A stretch of DNA of 64,000 nucleotides from contig CP073217.1 of assembly GCA_020342235.1 (NCBI GenBank), forward strand, positions 1,364,001 through 1,428,000, written 5' to 3'. The position numbers and the translations under genes were made by a program. The notes beneath the pieces were generated by a model. That model was not told the DNA's origin, did no database searches, and saw only the letters and a program-made list of their open reading frames with translations. Source of the DNA: Saccharomycopsis phalli. Its lineage: Eukaryota > Ascomycota > Saccharomycetes > Ascoideales > Saccharomycopsidaceae. Positions 1 through 9,042 of the stretch are shown piece by piece (the first letter of the stretch is position 1; the number at the start of each line of letters is the position of its first letter).

Positions 1-1041
1 GTGTCAGAGTACCCGGAGTCATTTCTCCGTAAGTACTCTTGCTCGGATAAGAGACGGGCCGGTAAATACTTTGAGGAGAATATTGAAAATTGGGATGCAG
101 CTAAGATAAAGAAGAATGAGAGCCATTTGTTTTTGGATTACCAAGAGTACATCAAGGACGACCGAGCATTATTGCAGGTGTTGGAGTGTTTGAACAGGTT
201 CGGAATTGCGTTCATTCGAAATGTTCCTGAGCAAAACAACGAGAACTGGCTAATTGAATCAATTGCTCAAAGAATAGGTTATATAAAGGATACATTCTAC
301 GGGAGAACATTTGACGTGACCTATCAGGAGAATGCCAAAAACGTTGCCTATACCAATGAGAACCTTGGTTTGCATATGGACCTCTTGTACTATGAATCTC
401 CACCGGGGTTGCAGTTACTCCACTCTATTAAAAACCAGGTTTCGGGAGGAGATTCCTACTTTGCTGATTCTTTCAATGCTGCAAAGTATGTGTTGGAGAA
501 AGATCCTCAGGCATACAGCGCATGTCTCCAAGTTCCAATCAACTTCCACTATGTCAATGATGGGCAAGAATATTTCTATTCCCGGCCATTAATCGTCGAG
601 GATTTGGGAAATATTGATCCTCGCAATGATTATCCATACATCAAAGAGATAAACTATTCTCCTCCTTTCCAGGCCCCTTTTGAGAACGGAATCACTTCCC
701 CATTGAAGCGGATTGGCGAGTTTGAAAACTTGAGTCAAATGGATATCAACTATCATCATAGTGCCAAGTCCTCTGGTGAGCGATACTATTTCCGAGACTT
801 TCACCGTGGACTAAAACTCTTTGAAGATTTCATTAACAATAAAGAAAATCAGCTTAAGTTGAAGTTGGAGGAAGGGACTTGCGTCATCTTCGACAATAGA
901 AGAGTTTTGCACGCCAGAGAAGCATTCAACAATGAGGAATCAAACAAGAGATGGTTCAAAGGATGCTACATTGACCGTGATGCATACTATTCCAAGTTGA
1001 GAACTGTTTACAGAAAGTATGGCATAACAAATATTTCATGA
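1..1041 (+). CDS. Gamma-butyrobetaine / trimethyllysine-type 2-oxoglutarate dioxygenase, 5' end cut by window
   Basis: The C-terminal 346 residues of a TauD/TfdA-family Fe(II)/2-oxoglutarate oxygenase, of the kind that hydroxylates gamma-butyrobetaine or trimethyllysine in carnitine synthesis. The frame is open at base 1 and begins with GTG, so the true start and the small N-terminal metal-binding domain usual in this family lie to the left. The iron-binding HxD is visible as 'LHMDLLYYE' (His125, Asp127 of this fragment). The distal His is probably in 'RRVLHAR' near residue 304, followed by the Arg-rich 'NKRWFKGCYIDRD' tail that closes such enzymes. The gene converges on CBR1 with a 54-bp spacer. 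The family call is firm; butyrobetaine versus trimethyllysine as substrate cannot be settled here. A stop TGA closes the frame at 1041. Confidence 0.85.
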   Translation: MSEYPESFLRKYSCSDKRRAGKYFEENIENWDAAKIKKNESHLFLDYQEYIKDDRALLQVLECLNRFGIAFIRNVPEQNNENWLIESIAQRIGYIKDTFYGRTFDVTYQENAKNVAYTNENLGLHMDLLYYESPPGLQLLHSIKNQVSGGDSYFADSFNAAKYVLEKDPQAYSACLQVPINFHYVNDGQEYFYSRPLIVEDLGNIDPRNDYPYIKEINYSPPFQAPFENGITSPLKRIGEFENLSQMDINYHHSAKSSGERYYFRDFHRGLKLFEDFINNKENQLKLKLEEGTCVIFDNRRVLHAREAFNNEESNKRWFKGCYIDRDAYYSKLRTVYRKYGITNIS

Positions 1042-1095
1042 TAACATGTATATAGATTAAACTCTATTTATTAGTGCAATACATAATGAGCTTAT

Positions 1096-1941
1096 TTAGA
1101 ATAAGAAAGTTTGATCACCTGCTTTAGAAACTGGCTTTGCCTTTGCAAATCCCAATGCAACAGCAGACTTTTTGATGGAACTAGCCATGGCTGGAGGGCC
1201 GCAGATCAATAATCTGTTTTCAGGATCCGGAGACGGAAGGTGTTCCTTCAAAACATCTTGGGTGATGTAACCGGAACCCCCGTTCCAGACCTTTGGAGGG
1301 TTGTCTAACACATAGTAAACCTTTATATTGCTGTGCTTCTCGACAATCTCGTCCAATTCTTTCTTCAACAAAATATCCTCCTCGTTGACGTTTCCGTAGA
1401 TCAAGGTACATTTAGTTTTGATCGTTGGGTCTCTAACGATTTCTTGAATGATTTGGTACATTGGCGTGATTCCAGTTCCGCCAGCAACCATTCCATAGTG
1501 ATTAACCTCGCCTGGAATATACTTGAAAAAGCCCTTTGGGCCTCTGACCTTGATGGTCTCGCCAATATTCAATTCACTAATATACTTTGAGATGTTACCG
1601 GTTGGATATGACTTGATCACCAAGTCAAAGTAACCTTTTTCAAAGTCCGAAGAAGTAGGGGTGTACGAACGGACAATCTCCTTCCCATTGATTGTAGCTG
1701 CAATAGAAATGTGCTGTCCAATAGGCAAGCCCAAAGTGTCATTGGTCTTTGGCAAACCGAAACGATAAAAGCCGGTGTTGTGAGACAAAATCGTCTTTTG
1801 GATAAGTGGGAATTCTTGGAACTGATCCTGCTTCAACACAGGACGTCCCTGAGAACCAGATGAAACAAAATAATATGCCACCAAAAGTGCCACAATACTG
1901 AAGACACCAGCAGCTGCTAATTGGGTTTCGTCAAGAGACAT
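1096..1941 (-). CDS. CBR1: NADH-cytochrome b5 reductase
   Basis: FAD-dependent reductase passing electrons from NADH to cytochrome b5 for sterol and fatty-acid desaturation, on the ER or outer mitochondrial membrane. I take the ATG at 1941 (281 aa, the usual family size). An upstream in-frame ATG at 2013 would add 24 residues and is not needed. From 1941: one membrane segment near residues 10-27, the FAD motif 'RSYTPTSS' at about 91, the 'GGTGITPMYQ' nucleotide loop at about 154 and the NADH motif 'CGPP' at about 247. The C-terminus is a short '...DQTFLF', typical of the family. A TATA-like run sits near 2033-2040, just upstream of the longer start. The FTR1-type gene follows upstream on the same strand. 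Confidence 0.93.
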   Translation of the reverse strand: MSLDETQLAAAGVFSIVALLVAYYFVSSGSQGRPVLKQDQFQEFPLIQKTILSHNTGFYRFGLPKTNDTLGLPIGQHISIAATINGKEIVRSYTPTSSDFEKGYFDLVIKSYPTGNISKYISELNIGETIKVRGPKGFFKYIPGEVNHYGMVAGGTGITPMYQIIQEIVRDPTIKTKCTLIYGNVNEEDILLKKELDEIVEKHSNIKVYYVLDNPPKVWNGGSGYITQDVLKEHLPSPDPENRLLICGPPAMASSIKKSAVALGFAKAKPVSKAGDQTFLF

Positions 1942-2209
1942 TTTCTTAGTATCCAACAAGGGTAAGTACAAATTCTGCAAAAGTTCACCAACAAAAAATG
2001 CTACCCTACGCATGTGGTGGCCGCTATGCTCCTATATAATAATCTATGCTGACAGGGGAAATTCGTACTTTTATGAATAAATATTTTTTATGAATCGGTA
2101 TCGTTTATATATAAAAAATGACTCTTCTTTTTAAATTGTGCTGACGAAACATCAGTCTATCATACCTATTCAACCACCCCAACACCACAGAACCCATCTT
2201 CAAGTGACC

Positions 2210-3343
2210 TCACAGACTTGTTGGCGACGCGTCTGTTGGAGTTGCACTCTTGTAATGGTCGCGTAGCTTCACTCTAAATGCGTAGTTTTTCTTTATACGT
2301 CGGATCTGCCATTTCAACGGAATAAGAGGCAAGTATCCATGTTTGTTTTCAAACTTCAAGAGCTTGAAGGTTATCGATAAAATGGTCCAATACAACAAAT
2401 AACTAATGACACTACCATACGTGGCACTGTTGGTCCAGCCAAAGATGGCCGTGAATATCATCCAAGGCCCATCTATTTCGCCGTTGCAACAGTTCACGTG
2501 CCATACCAGATTCCCAACGTCATAAGATCCGGGTCCAGACCCTACTTCTGACACATCCAAGCCACCACACAAGTCAATAAACTTCTGCAACTCAAATTGC
2601 CACACACCCTTGGACAAGAGCCCGGCAGCAATAATATATAAGAGGCATGTGGAGTAGATAAGAAAGCTCTGAGCAGACACCGACGAAGTTCCACTCTTGT
2701 ACAATAATAATCCCACGGAAGAACCCACCACGATTCCCAAGACGATTGATAGCAAATATGTCTTCAGGGACTCGGTTAAACCGATTCCTCCAATGAAAAC
2801 AATGGACTCCAAGCATTCTCGCAAAGTCGTGACAAAGGGTAAAATAAAGAGCGAATTCTTGGTTGAGAATTTTCGCACTGCATGCCGAAGTTTCTGAAAG
2901 TTTCCCTGGGTGGCAGCTTCATTGTGAATAACTGGAGAAGAGTCCTCTTGGTTGAATACGTTGGATAGTTTCAAGTGCCACTTCTTTTCCAATTTGCTCA
3001 TTTGAAGCATGCCAAACCCCATTATGGAAATGATAAAACTGGCTAACAAACTAAACACTGCTTCCCAGTAATGCTCCGACTTTGACCATAAATCGATATC
3101 AATAAGATAAAATGCTAATATAAATATTCCTCCGATTAATAAGCACAAGATAATCCCACTCAAAGCTCCCATCCATACCTGGAATCTTAGTTTGCTATAT
3201 AAAGTAGTGTCATTTGTGGTTTGTCCGCGGCTCAAATTTCTTTGCAAGTATGCGAGGAGAACAGACACAATGATTACACATTCTAGCGTCTCTCTGAATA
3301 TAATGAAGAATATATTCACTGAGAAATAATCACTGAGAGCCAT
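2210..3343 (-). CDS. FTR1: High-affinity iron permease, FTR1 family
   Basis: Membrane permease (377 aa, seven predicted helices) that takes up ferric iron made by a partner multicopper oxidase at the cell surface. Two REXXE iron-binding motifs are visible: 'RETLE' at residues 17-21 in helix 1 and 'RECLE' at 175-179 in helix 4, the hallmark of the OFeT family. The length fits plasma-membrane Ftr1 and vacuolar Fth1 alike, so the membrane cannot be assigned from sequence. No FET3-type oxidase lies in the window. The gene is divergent from the acetate-transporter gene. The shared 366-bp promoter holds an inverted CCAAT box at 3494-3498, the kind of site bound by HAP complexes that control iron genes in CUG-Ser yeasts; its use here is inference. 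Confidence 0.9.
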   Translation of the reverse strand: MALSDYFSVNIFFIIFRETLECVIIVSVLLAYLQRNLSRGQTTNDTTLYSKLRFQVWMGALSGIILCLLIGGIFILAFYLIDIDLWSKSEHYWEAVFSLLASFIISIMGFGMLQMSKLEKKWHLKLSNVFNQEDSSPVIHNEAATQGNFQKLRHAVRKFSTKNSLFILPFVTTLRECLESIVFIGGIGLTESLKTYLLSIVLGIVVGSSVGLLLYKSGTSSVSAQSFLIYSTCLLYIIAAGLLSKGVWQFELQKFIDLCGGLDVSEVGSGPGSYDVGNLVWHVNCCNGEIDGPWMIFTAIFGWTNSATYGSVISYLLYWTILSITFKLLKFENKHGYLPLIPLKWQIRRIKKNYAFRVKLRDHYKSATPTDASPTSL

Positions 3344-3709
3344 TTTGTGATTGCAGTGTGATTTGATGGGGGTGCGAAATTTCTCGAGCTCAGATGAGTC
3401 AGCATTTGCAATATATGACTAATCAAACAGGGTAAATGTTGTCAAAGCTAGGTACGTTGGTCACATGGAGTGAGTATACGTGATAGCCTGGTGATTGGTT
3501 TATTGTTTTTTAAACATTTGAATAAACGTTTTTGCAAGCCATGTGACTGTGCCTTAGCGGCGCTCGAGCCGTAGTGTGGCTACCCGATTTTCTGAAACTG
3601 CCTATGCAAATCATTAGCTATGCGGCTCAGATGTCAAGAACTAAATAGGTCTACGATCTCTGTAAATGGGTTTGAATTAGAAGATTAAAAGTTTTGTTTG
3701 CAGTTTGAA
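3344..3709. promoter_or_regulatory. Divergent promoter, FTR1-type / ATO-type genes
   Basis: A 366-bp spacer between two divergent transporter genes. It holds an inverted CCAAT box (ATTGG, 3494-3498), T-rich runs and no open frame of note. Sharing of elements by the two genes is possible but not shown. Confidence 0.45.
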
Positions 3710-4450
3710 ATGAACCACCCGGACCCAGAAAGGCTTGATAAAACATTTGCGTCGCGGCAATTTGACGGAGGCCGCATTCATCCTGTCAACACCAGGGTGA
3801 CTAGTGAGGGAGAAGTGCTTGTGGAGATTGGTGAATTGAAGGTAGACAGAAGAAGTCTTTGTCAGGCTTTGGGGATAAGAGATTCGCCAAGACCAAATGC
3901 CAGACCGTTGGGATTGTGTGCTCTTGCGTCTACGATTTTGATGTTGTCGCTTAGCAATGCTGGAGGGCTAGGGATTGATGTTGCTGATTATATTTGTGCG
4001 CTGGTGTTTTGGTATGGCGGGGCCATTCAGATTATTGCCGGGATATTTGAGCTAATCAAAGGCAGCACCTTTGGTGGTGTGGCATTCTGTTCGTACGGAG
4101 GGTTTTGGCTTTCGTATGGGGTAATTCTCAACAGCAGGGCGAGCTCTGCATTAGAGGATGGGCAGTATGCGATTGGATATTATTTAGCCAACTGGATGGT
4201 TTTCAGCTTGATGATGACATTGCTATCGGTGAAAGCGTCGGTGGGATCGTTTGTGATGTTTCTTTTGCTCGCGTTGATACTCTGTTTTCTATCAATTGGC
4301 GAGCTTTTCCAGAGTGTGCTATGCAAGACGGTTGCCAGTGTCTTGGGGGCGGTTTGCAGTCTGCTTACCTGGTTTAATGCGTTTTCTGAAATGGCTACGA
4401 TCCACAATAGCTGCGTTACTGTTCGGCCGGTGATGATGCCGTTTGCATGA
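3710..4450 (+). CDS. Acetate/ammonium transporter-like protein, GPR1/FUN34/YaaH (ATO) family
   Basis: A 246-aa six-helix membrane protein of the AceTr family, whose yeast members (Ady2/Ato) move acetate and are linked to ammonium export. The first ATG is at 3710; the open frame runs a few codons further up without one. The family signature NPAPLGL appears as 'NARPLGL' at about residues 63-69, just before helix 1, and 'YGGFWLSYG' near residue 150 matches the second conserved family block. The altered signature (Ala-Arg in place of Pro-Ala) and the short tail 'VRPVMMPFA' mark a divergent member, so acetate transport is inferred from family only. It is divergent from the iron permease, with about 1 kb of non-coding DNA downstream. 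Confidence 0.82.
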   Translation: MNHPDPERLDKTFASRQFDGGRIHPVNTRVTSEGEVLVEIGELKVDRRSLCQALGIRDSPRPNARPLGLCALASTILMLSLSNAGGLGIDVADYICALVFWYGGAIQIIAGIFELIKGSTFGGVAFCSYGGFWLSYGVILNSRASSALEDGQYAIGYYLANWMVFSLMMTLLSVKASVGSFVMFLLLALILCFLSIGELFQSVLCKTVASVLGAVCSLLTWFNAFSEMATIHNSCVTVRPVMMPFA

Positions 4451-5471
4451 GATGGCGTTACTAGGATGCCTGGAGCATTTTTTTTTTCAACAGTAATACA
4501 AGTCGCCAACGATTTTCTGTAGGCACGATTCCCGTAGGCTCGTTTTCCTGGATGTGGTTTGGGCTTATGCAATGTTTGCAATCTGACATGTTACGGAGTA
4601 TCAAAAAAATCTTCGGCTTTATGCACAGCCATGTGCAAATGAAAATCCCTCAAAATAGACCAAGGGGGGCGTCTTCACCCTCGCACGGGGCCAACTGGTG
4701 AGTAGGTTTGCGCCAAGGGGACAGACAACTCCCGAGTCACGTAGTGTACACAGCGCAGCTGGGAATTACCAAGCAATGTAGTTTGTCCGCGAAACGGGGA
4801 AGCCGGTTGTCCGCTGGCAGTGCTGTCCCAATCGAGGGGTACCAACAATATGGGTAGCACTGTGCCTATTGGCTAGTGCATCACCACTCCCCTCACTTTG
4901 ACCAACAATACCGTAGCCAACAGGAACGGCCAGCACTATACTGCTCGCAGTCTATACTGTTTGATGGACACATGGCGCCGGTGCAGGTAGGGTAAAGGAG
5001 GGCGGTTGCAAACGAGCAGGGGTGAGGCTGTTTGGGCGAAAACTACATATAAAGTCGAGGTCGAATGAGCCAGCCAAAGTCGGTGGAGGTCATTGATATA
5101 TGGAAGTATATTATGTAATGTTGCTTGCATGGCAATTTGCAACCGGTTCGAGCGGTGAAAATTCGAGTCAGTAGCCGTGGACATAGACAAGAGTGACGAG
5201 TGGTGACAGGCATGGTAAGCAGCCGGACTCCCGTTGCTCCGGGGGGAAATTTACCTTCGGACCATTTAGGATCAGAATCGGAGGAATTCGCTGTGCGGTA
5301 ACGCAATCCATCTCATCTCTAACAATTGTACTTGATAAAAATTTATTTATATAAACACTACGGAATTCCATTGGTTCTTAGTAATGGTCGCTTATTGCAA
5401 TCGGTTATAATTTACTGCTCCACGAATTCATCACTAGCTAACCACAGGCACCCCCTCTTGCGAACCACATC
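4451..5471. other. 1-kb intergenic region, probable MAE1 promoter
   Basis: Noncoding, with several CGG/CCG-containing GC-rich patches (4790-4810, 5235-5265) and an AT-rich stretch near 5330-5360 ahead of the malic enzyme start. Short open frames on both strands lack any family resemblance. Such a long upstream region suggests regulated expression of MAE1. Confidence 0.4.
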
Positions 5472-7415
5472 ATGACCATTAGTGAAGTTACCGAAGGCTA
5501 TTTGCCCGGCGAAAGCGCCACCATGGCTGCCAGAAACGGCGCCATCAACAAGACCTATTCCTTTGAGGACTTGACCACCGGTATCAAGCTGAGTACCGTC
5601 ACCACCAGAACTCCAGTTGGCAAGGAAGCCGTGGATTTGTACAAGGCCAAGACTCCACACGCAACCCGGTTGTCGGTCGAGGGCCCGGTAGAGTGCGATC
5701 TCAATGGGTTTCAGATTCTCAATTCGCCGTTGTTCAACAAGGGCTCTGCCTTCTCGCGGGAGGAGCGGATTGCCTTTGGCTTGGAAGGACTCTTGCCTCC
5801 CCAGGTGAACACCTTGGACGAGCAGGTCGAGCGGGCGTACAAGCAATTGTCGTTTTTGAAGACCCCATTGGCCAAGAACGACTTTTGCACCAGTATGCGC
5901 CAGCAGAATAAGGTCTTGTTCTACGAGTTGGTCCGCCGACATGTCCGCGAGCTCTTGCCGATCATCTACACTCCGACCGAGGGTGACGCCATTGCTGCGT
6001 ACTCGCACCGCTTCAGAAAGCCCGAAGGCTGTTTCTTGGACATCACCGACCCGTACACCGTCGAAGATCGACTTGCGTCCTTTGGCGAGGACAAGGACGT
6101 TGACTACATTGTGGTCTCAGACGGTGAGGGGATCCTCGGAATCGGTGACCAGGGTGTCGGCGGGGTCCGGATCTCCATCTCCAAGCTCTCGCTAATGACC
6201 CTCTGCGGCGGTATACATCCGGGCCGCGCCATCCCCGTGTGCTTGGACGTGGGCACCAACAACAAGGAGTTGGCCGACGACGAGTTGTACATGGGCAACC
6301 GCTTCCCGCGGGTGAGCGGCGACGCGTACTACAAGTTCTGCGACATTTTCATCAAGAGCGTCAAGAAGCGGTTTCCAAATGCCGTGGTGCACTTTGAGGA
6401 CTTTGGCGTCACCAACGCTCGTACGTTGTTGAAGCGGTACCGGAGGGAGATCCCCTGCTTCAACGATGATATTCAAGGTACCGGTGCCGTGGTCATGTCC
6501 TCGATCATCGCCGCCTTGAACTTCACCAACCGCAAGCTCTTGGAGTCGAAGATCGTGGTGTTTGGCTCCGGCTCCGCCGGCTTGGGTATTGCCGACCAGA
6601 TCGTCTCGCACATGAGAACCCACGGCGCCACCGTCGAGGAAGCACGGGCCAAGATCCACTGTGTCGACCGCCACGGGCTTATTCTCGACTCGATGGTCGA
6701 CACCGACTTGGCCTCGGAGGACCAGTTGCTCTATGCGGACCGTGCCGCCGACTGGAAGGGCATCGACACCACGTCGCTATTCAACGTGGTGTCGCACATT
6801 AAGCCAACCATCTTGATTGGTTGCTCCACCAGACCTGGCGCCTTCACCGAGGAGATCATCAAGGAGATGTACAAGTACAACGAGCGGCCAATCATCTTTC
6901 CACTCTCCAACCCAACCAGATTGCACGAGGCCGTGCCAAAGGACTTGATGAACTGGACCGACAACAACGCATTGGTCGCCACTGGATCGCCGTTCAAGCC
7001 GGTCAACGGGCACGTCAGCTCAGAGAACAACAACTGTTTTTCGTTCCCAGGTATCGGCTTGGGCGCAGTCTTGTCCCGGGCCAAATATATCAGCGACGAG
7101 ATGATCAGTGCTGCTGTCGACGAACTTGCCACGTTGTCGCCAAAGGCAAAGAATCCAAAGGCCGGATTGTTGCCGCCAGTCGAGCAGATCATCGAGTGTT
7201 CCTCGCGGATTGCCACTGCAGTGTTGCTCAAGGCAGTCGAGCAGGGCTTGGCCCGGGTCGAGGAGGAGTTTGTGCCGGGCACCAAGACCAAGGTCGCGGT
7301 TCCTCGGGAATACGAAGAGGCTCACAAGTGGGTCAAGTCGCAAATGTGGAGACCAAAGTATAGACCGCTCATCAAGGTCGAGCACCGGGCCCAAATTCAC
7401 ACCCACCAGTACTAG
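5472..7415 (+). CDS. MAE1: Malic enzyme (NAD(P)-dependent)
   Basis: Oxidative decarboxylation of malate to pyruvate and CO2, in yeast usually a mitochondrial route to pyruvate and NADPH. The 647-aa protein has the full malic enzyme fold: 'LPIIYTPTEGDA' with the catalytic Tyr region near residue 165, 'DGEGILGIGDQGVGG' near 218, 'FEDFGVTNAR' near 310 and 'CFNDDIQGTGAV' near 330. The Rossmann loop 'GSGSAGLGIA' lies near 364, and 'PIIFPLSNPT' near 475. Length is close to S. cerevisiae Mae1 (669 aa). The N-terminus is not strongly basic, so mitochondrial import is unsure. The gene is GC-rich and uses TTG and CTC for Leu with almost no CTG; the CTG at 5589 is probably read as Ser. The final codons are followed at once by the repeat-rich spacer shared with SEC17. 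Confidence 0.95.
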   Translation: MTISEVTEGYLPGESATMAARNGAINKTYSFEDLTTGIKLSTVTTRTPVGKEAVDLYKAKTPHATRLSVEGPVECDLNGFQILNSPLFNKGSAFSREERIAFGLEGLLPPQVNTLDEQVERAYKQLSFLKTPLAKNDFCTSMRQQNKVLFYELVRRHVRELLPIIYTPTEGDAIAAYSHRFRKPEGCFLDITDPYTVEDRLASFGEDKDVDYIVVSDGEGILGIGDQGVGGVRISISKLSLMTLCGGIHPGRAIPVCLDVGTNNKELADDELYMGNRFPRVSGDAYYKFCDIFIKSVKKRFPNAVVHFEDFGVTNARTLLKRYRREIPCFNDDIQGTGAVVMSSIIAALNFTNRKLLESKIVVFGSGSAGLGIADQIVSHMRTHGATVEEARAKIHCVDRHGLILDSMVDTDLASEDQLLYADRAADWKGIDTTSLFNVVSHIKPTILIGCSTRPGAFTEEIIKEMYKYNERPIIFPLSNPTRLHEAVPKDLMNWTDNNALVATGSPFKPVNGHVSSENNNCFSFPGIGLGAVLSRAKYISDEMISAAVDELATLSPKAKNPKAGLLPPVEQIIECSSRIATAVLLKAVEQGLARVEEEFVPGTKTKVAVPREYEEAHKWVKSQMWRPKYRPLIKVEHRAQIHTHQY

Positions 7416-7479
7416 TTGACATTACAATGATACATTTTTGCATGTGGAATTCTGTAGAGCTAGTAGAGCTGGTAGAGCT

Positions 7480-8012
7480 TGCTATGAAATACCCTCAAAC
7501 AATCGTATTGCCGTGAAGTATCGTCAGAGCCGACAATCGTATTGCTATAAGACGTATTCGAATGTCAACTGTATTACTATGAAATATCCCCAACGACAAC
7601 TGTATTACTATGAAATGTCCCCAACGACAATCGTATTACTATAAAATATCCCAACGACAACTGTATTACTATAAAATATCCCCAACGACAACTGTATTAC
7701 TATAAAATATCCCCAACGACAACTGTATTACTATAAAATATCCCCAACGACAACAGTATTACTATAAAATATCCCAACAACAACAGTATTACTATAAAAT
7801 ATCCCCAACGACAACTGTATTACTATAAAATATCCCCAACGACAATCGCGCTACTACAAAATATCCTCAACGATAATCACATTACTATAAAATATTGTCA
7901 GACTCGACAATAATACTGTAATAAAATACCTCAGACTCGACAATCGCACTGCTATAATACCCTCGACAATCGCATTACTATAAAATATCGTCCTCAGACT
8001 CGACAATCGTAT
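7480..8012. repeat. 31-bp minisatellite between MAE1 and SEC17
   Basis: About 16 tandem or near-tandem units. The clean core (7565-7850) repeats a 31-bp unit built on 'TATTACTATAAAATATCCCC' followed by AACGACAACTG. Units nearer SEC17 (7870-8012) carry 'CAGACTCGACAATCG' instead, which is the complement of the last coding bases of SEC17, including its stop codon. The array therefore grades into the gene: SEC17's final codons (7978-8012) are themselves a unit. Units nearest MAE1 (7480-7560) are the most degenerate. Confidence 0.92.
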
Positions 8013-8901
8013 TCTTAATCTTGAGCAAGATCGTGGTCTTCCACTTGTCCAACTTGCTAAACTGGTCAAACTCATACAACTTATCGGCAAACGCCTGTCC
8101 GTCCCGCTCGTTAATCGCCTCAATCAAGTCGTTCAACAACTTATACTCCCGAGTCTGCTGGAAACTAGGGTCCCAGTCAACAAACTGGCCCAACGACTTG
8201 GTCCCAGCAACCACATCGTCTGCGGCCAACGAGCAGAGCACCGACTTGAAAAAGTAGTCCTTCAAGCTCCACTTGGACAAGTTGTTGTTCAACGACTTCT
8301 TTGCAACCCCTTCAAACAAACCAGCAGCCTGGGTATAGTTTCCTGACATTGCACTCAACTCACCCGCCTTCACATAGGCCTTGCTGGCCAACGCCTGCGC
8401 CTGGTCCGAGGTGTACCAGTCTCCAGCCTGTTCGTAGTGGGAAGTTGCTTCAGCCAAGTCTCCCAATTCCTCATAAATCTCGCCCAAGTCCATCTTGAAA
8501 TTGGCCGCTCGGCGGAACTGCCCGCGCGTCGTGAATATCGTAATCGCCTCCTTGAGCACCCGAGCAGCATCCTTGGGAGACTCAGTCTTGTAGCTCTTGA
8601 ACGCATCAATGTACGAGTTTCCCGCCTCATCAGGACTCTCGGCCTGTATCTGAGTAAGCGCAGCCTTCTCAAACACCTTGCCGGCCTCAATATACTGCTT
8701 CTGTATCTTGTACAAGTTGCCCGCTTGCACATACAAGTCGGCGGCCTCTTCAAACCGATATGTGCCACCACCGCCAAAAAACTTGCTGAATCCACTTACC
8801 GGCGCGCATTTCTTATCTCCCTGGGGTTAGCCGCAACAATCCACCGCCTCTAATATACTCACTTGCGCAATCAACTCTTGCGGACTGGTGGAAAACGACA
8901 T
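7978..8901 (-). CDS. SEC17: Alpha-SNAP, NSF adaptor for SNARE disassembly (spliced)
   Basis: Binds SNARE bundles and recruits Sec18/NSF to take them apart after membrane fusion. Two exons are inferred: 8901-8863 (13 codons) and 8820-7978, joined across a 42-nt intron in phase 0. This gives 293 aa, against 292 in S. cerevisiae. The join reads MSFSTSPQELIAQ then GDKKCAPVSGFSKFF, restoring the conserved N-terminus with its membrane-touching 'GFSKFF' loop. The TPR-like helical body follows ('RFEEAADLYVQAGNLY', 'GQFRRAANFKMDLGEIYEEL'). The C-terminus 'LDKWKTTILLKIKNTI...EDDIL' matches the NSF-stimulating tail of the family. The longest unspliced frame begins only at 8736 and lacks these parts. A TTACCCGG (Reb1-type) site lies 43 bp above the start. 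Confidence 0.93.
8821..8862 (-). other. SEC17 intron (42 nt)
   Basis: 5' splice site GTGAGT (from 8862 downwards), branch-like GGCTAAC, 3' site CCCCAG ending at 8821. Only three or four bases separate the CTAAC motif from the terminal AG. Confidence 0.88.
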
Positions 8902-8943
8902 TGTACCTTGCTCAGCGATGGGCACGGGCTACTTATTCACGTG

Positions 8944-8951
8944 TTACCCGG
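8944..8951 (+). promoter_or_regulatory. Reb1-type site upstream of SEC17
   Basis: TTACCCGG, an exact match to the known Reb1 core, 43 bp above the SEC17 ATG. The same motif sits 43 bp above the DUF4588 gene at 51019-51026. Function is inferred from the motif alone. Confidence 0.45.
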
Positions 8952-9042
8952 TTGGCAGCTACGGCCACCTTGTCAATCTCTTTGGTACAATTGGAAAAAC
9001 TATACATGATATACAAAATATATGTAAATCTAACCGCACCCA

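Noticed and set aside
5141-5152. GGTTCGAGC, a tRNA B-box-like sequence
   Set aside because: No matching A box or acceptor stem could be found at the right distance; the same holds for B-box-like matches near 32350 and 58955.
7480-8012. CRISPR array
   Set aside because: Units are directly adjacent with no unique spacers, and the host is a eukaryote; it is a minisatellite.
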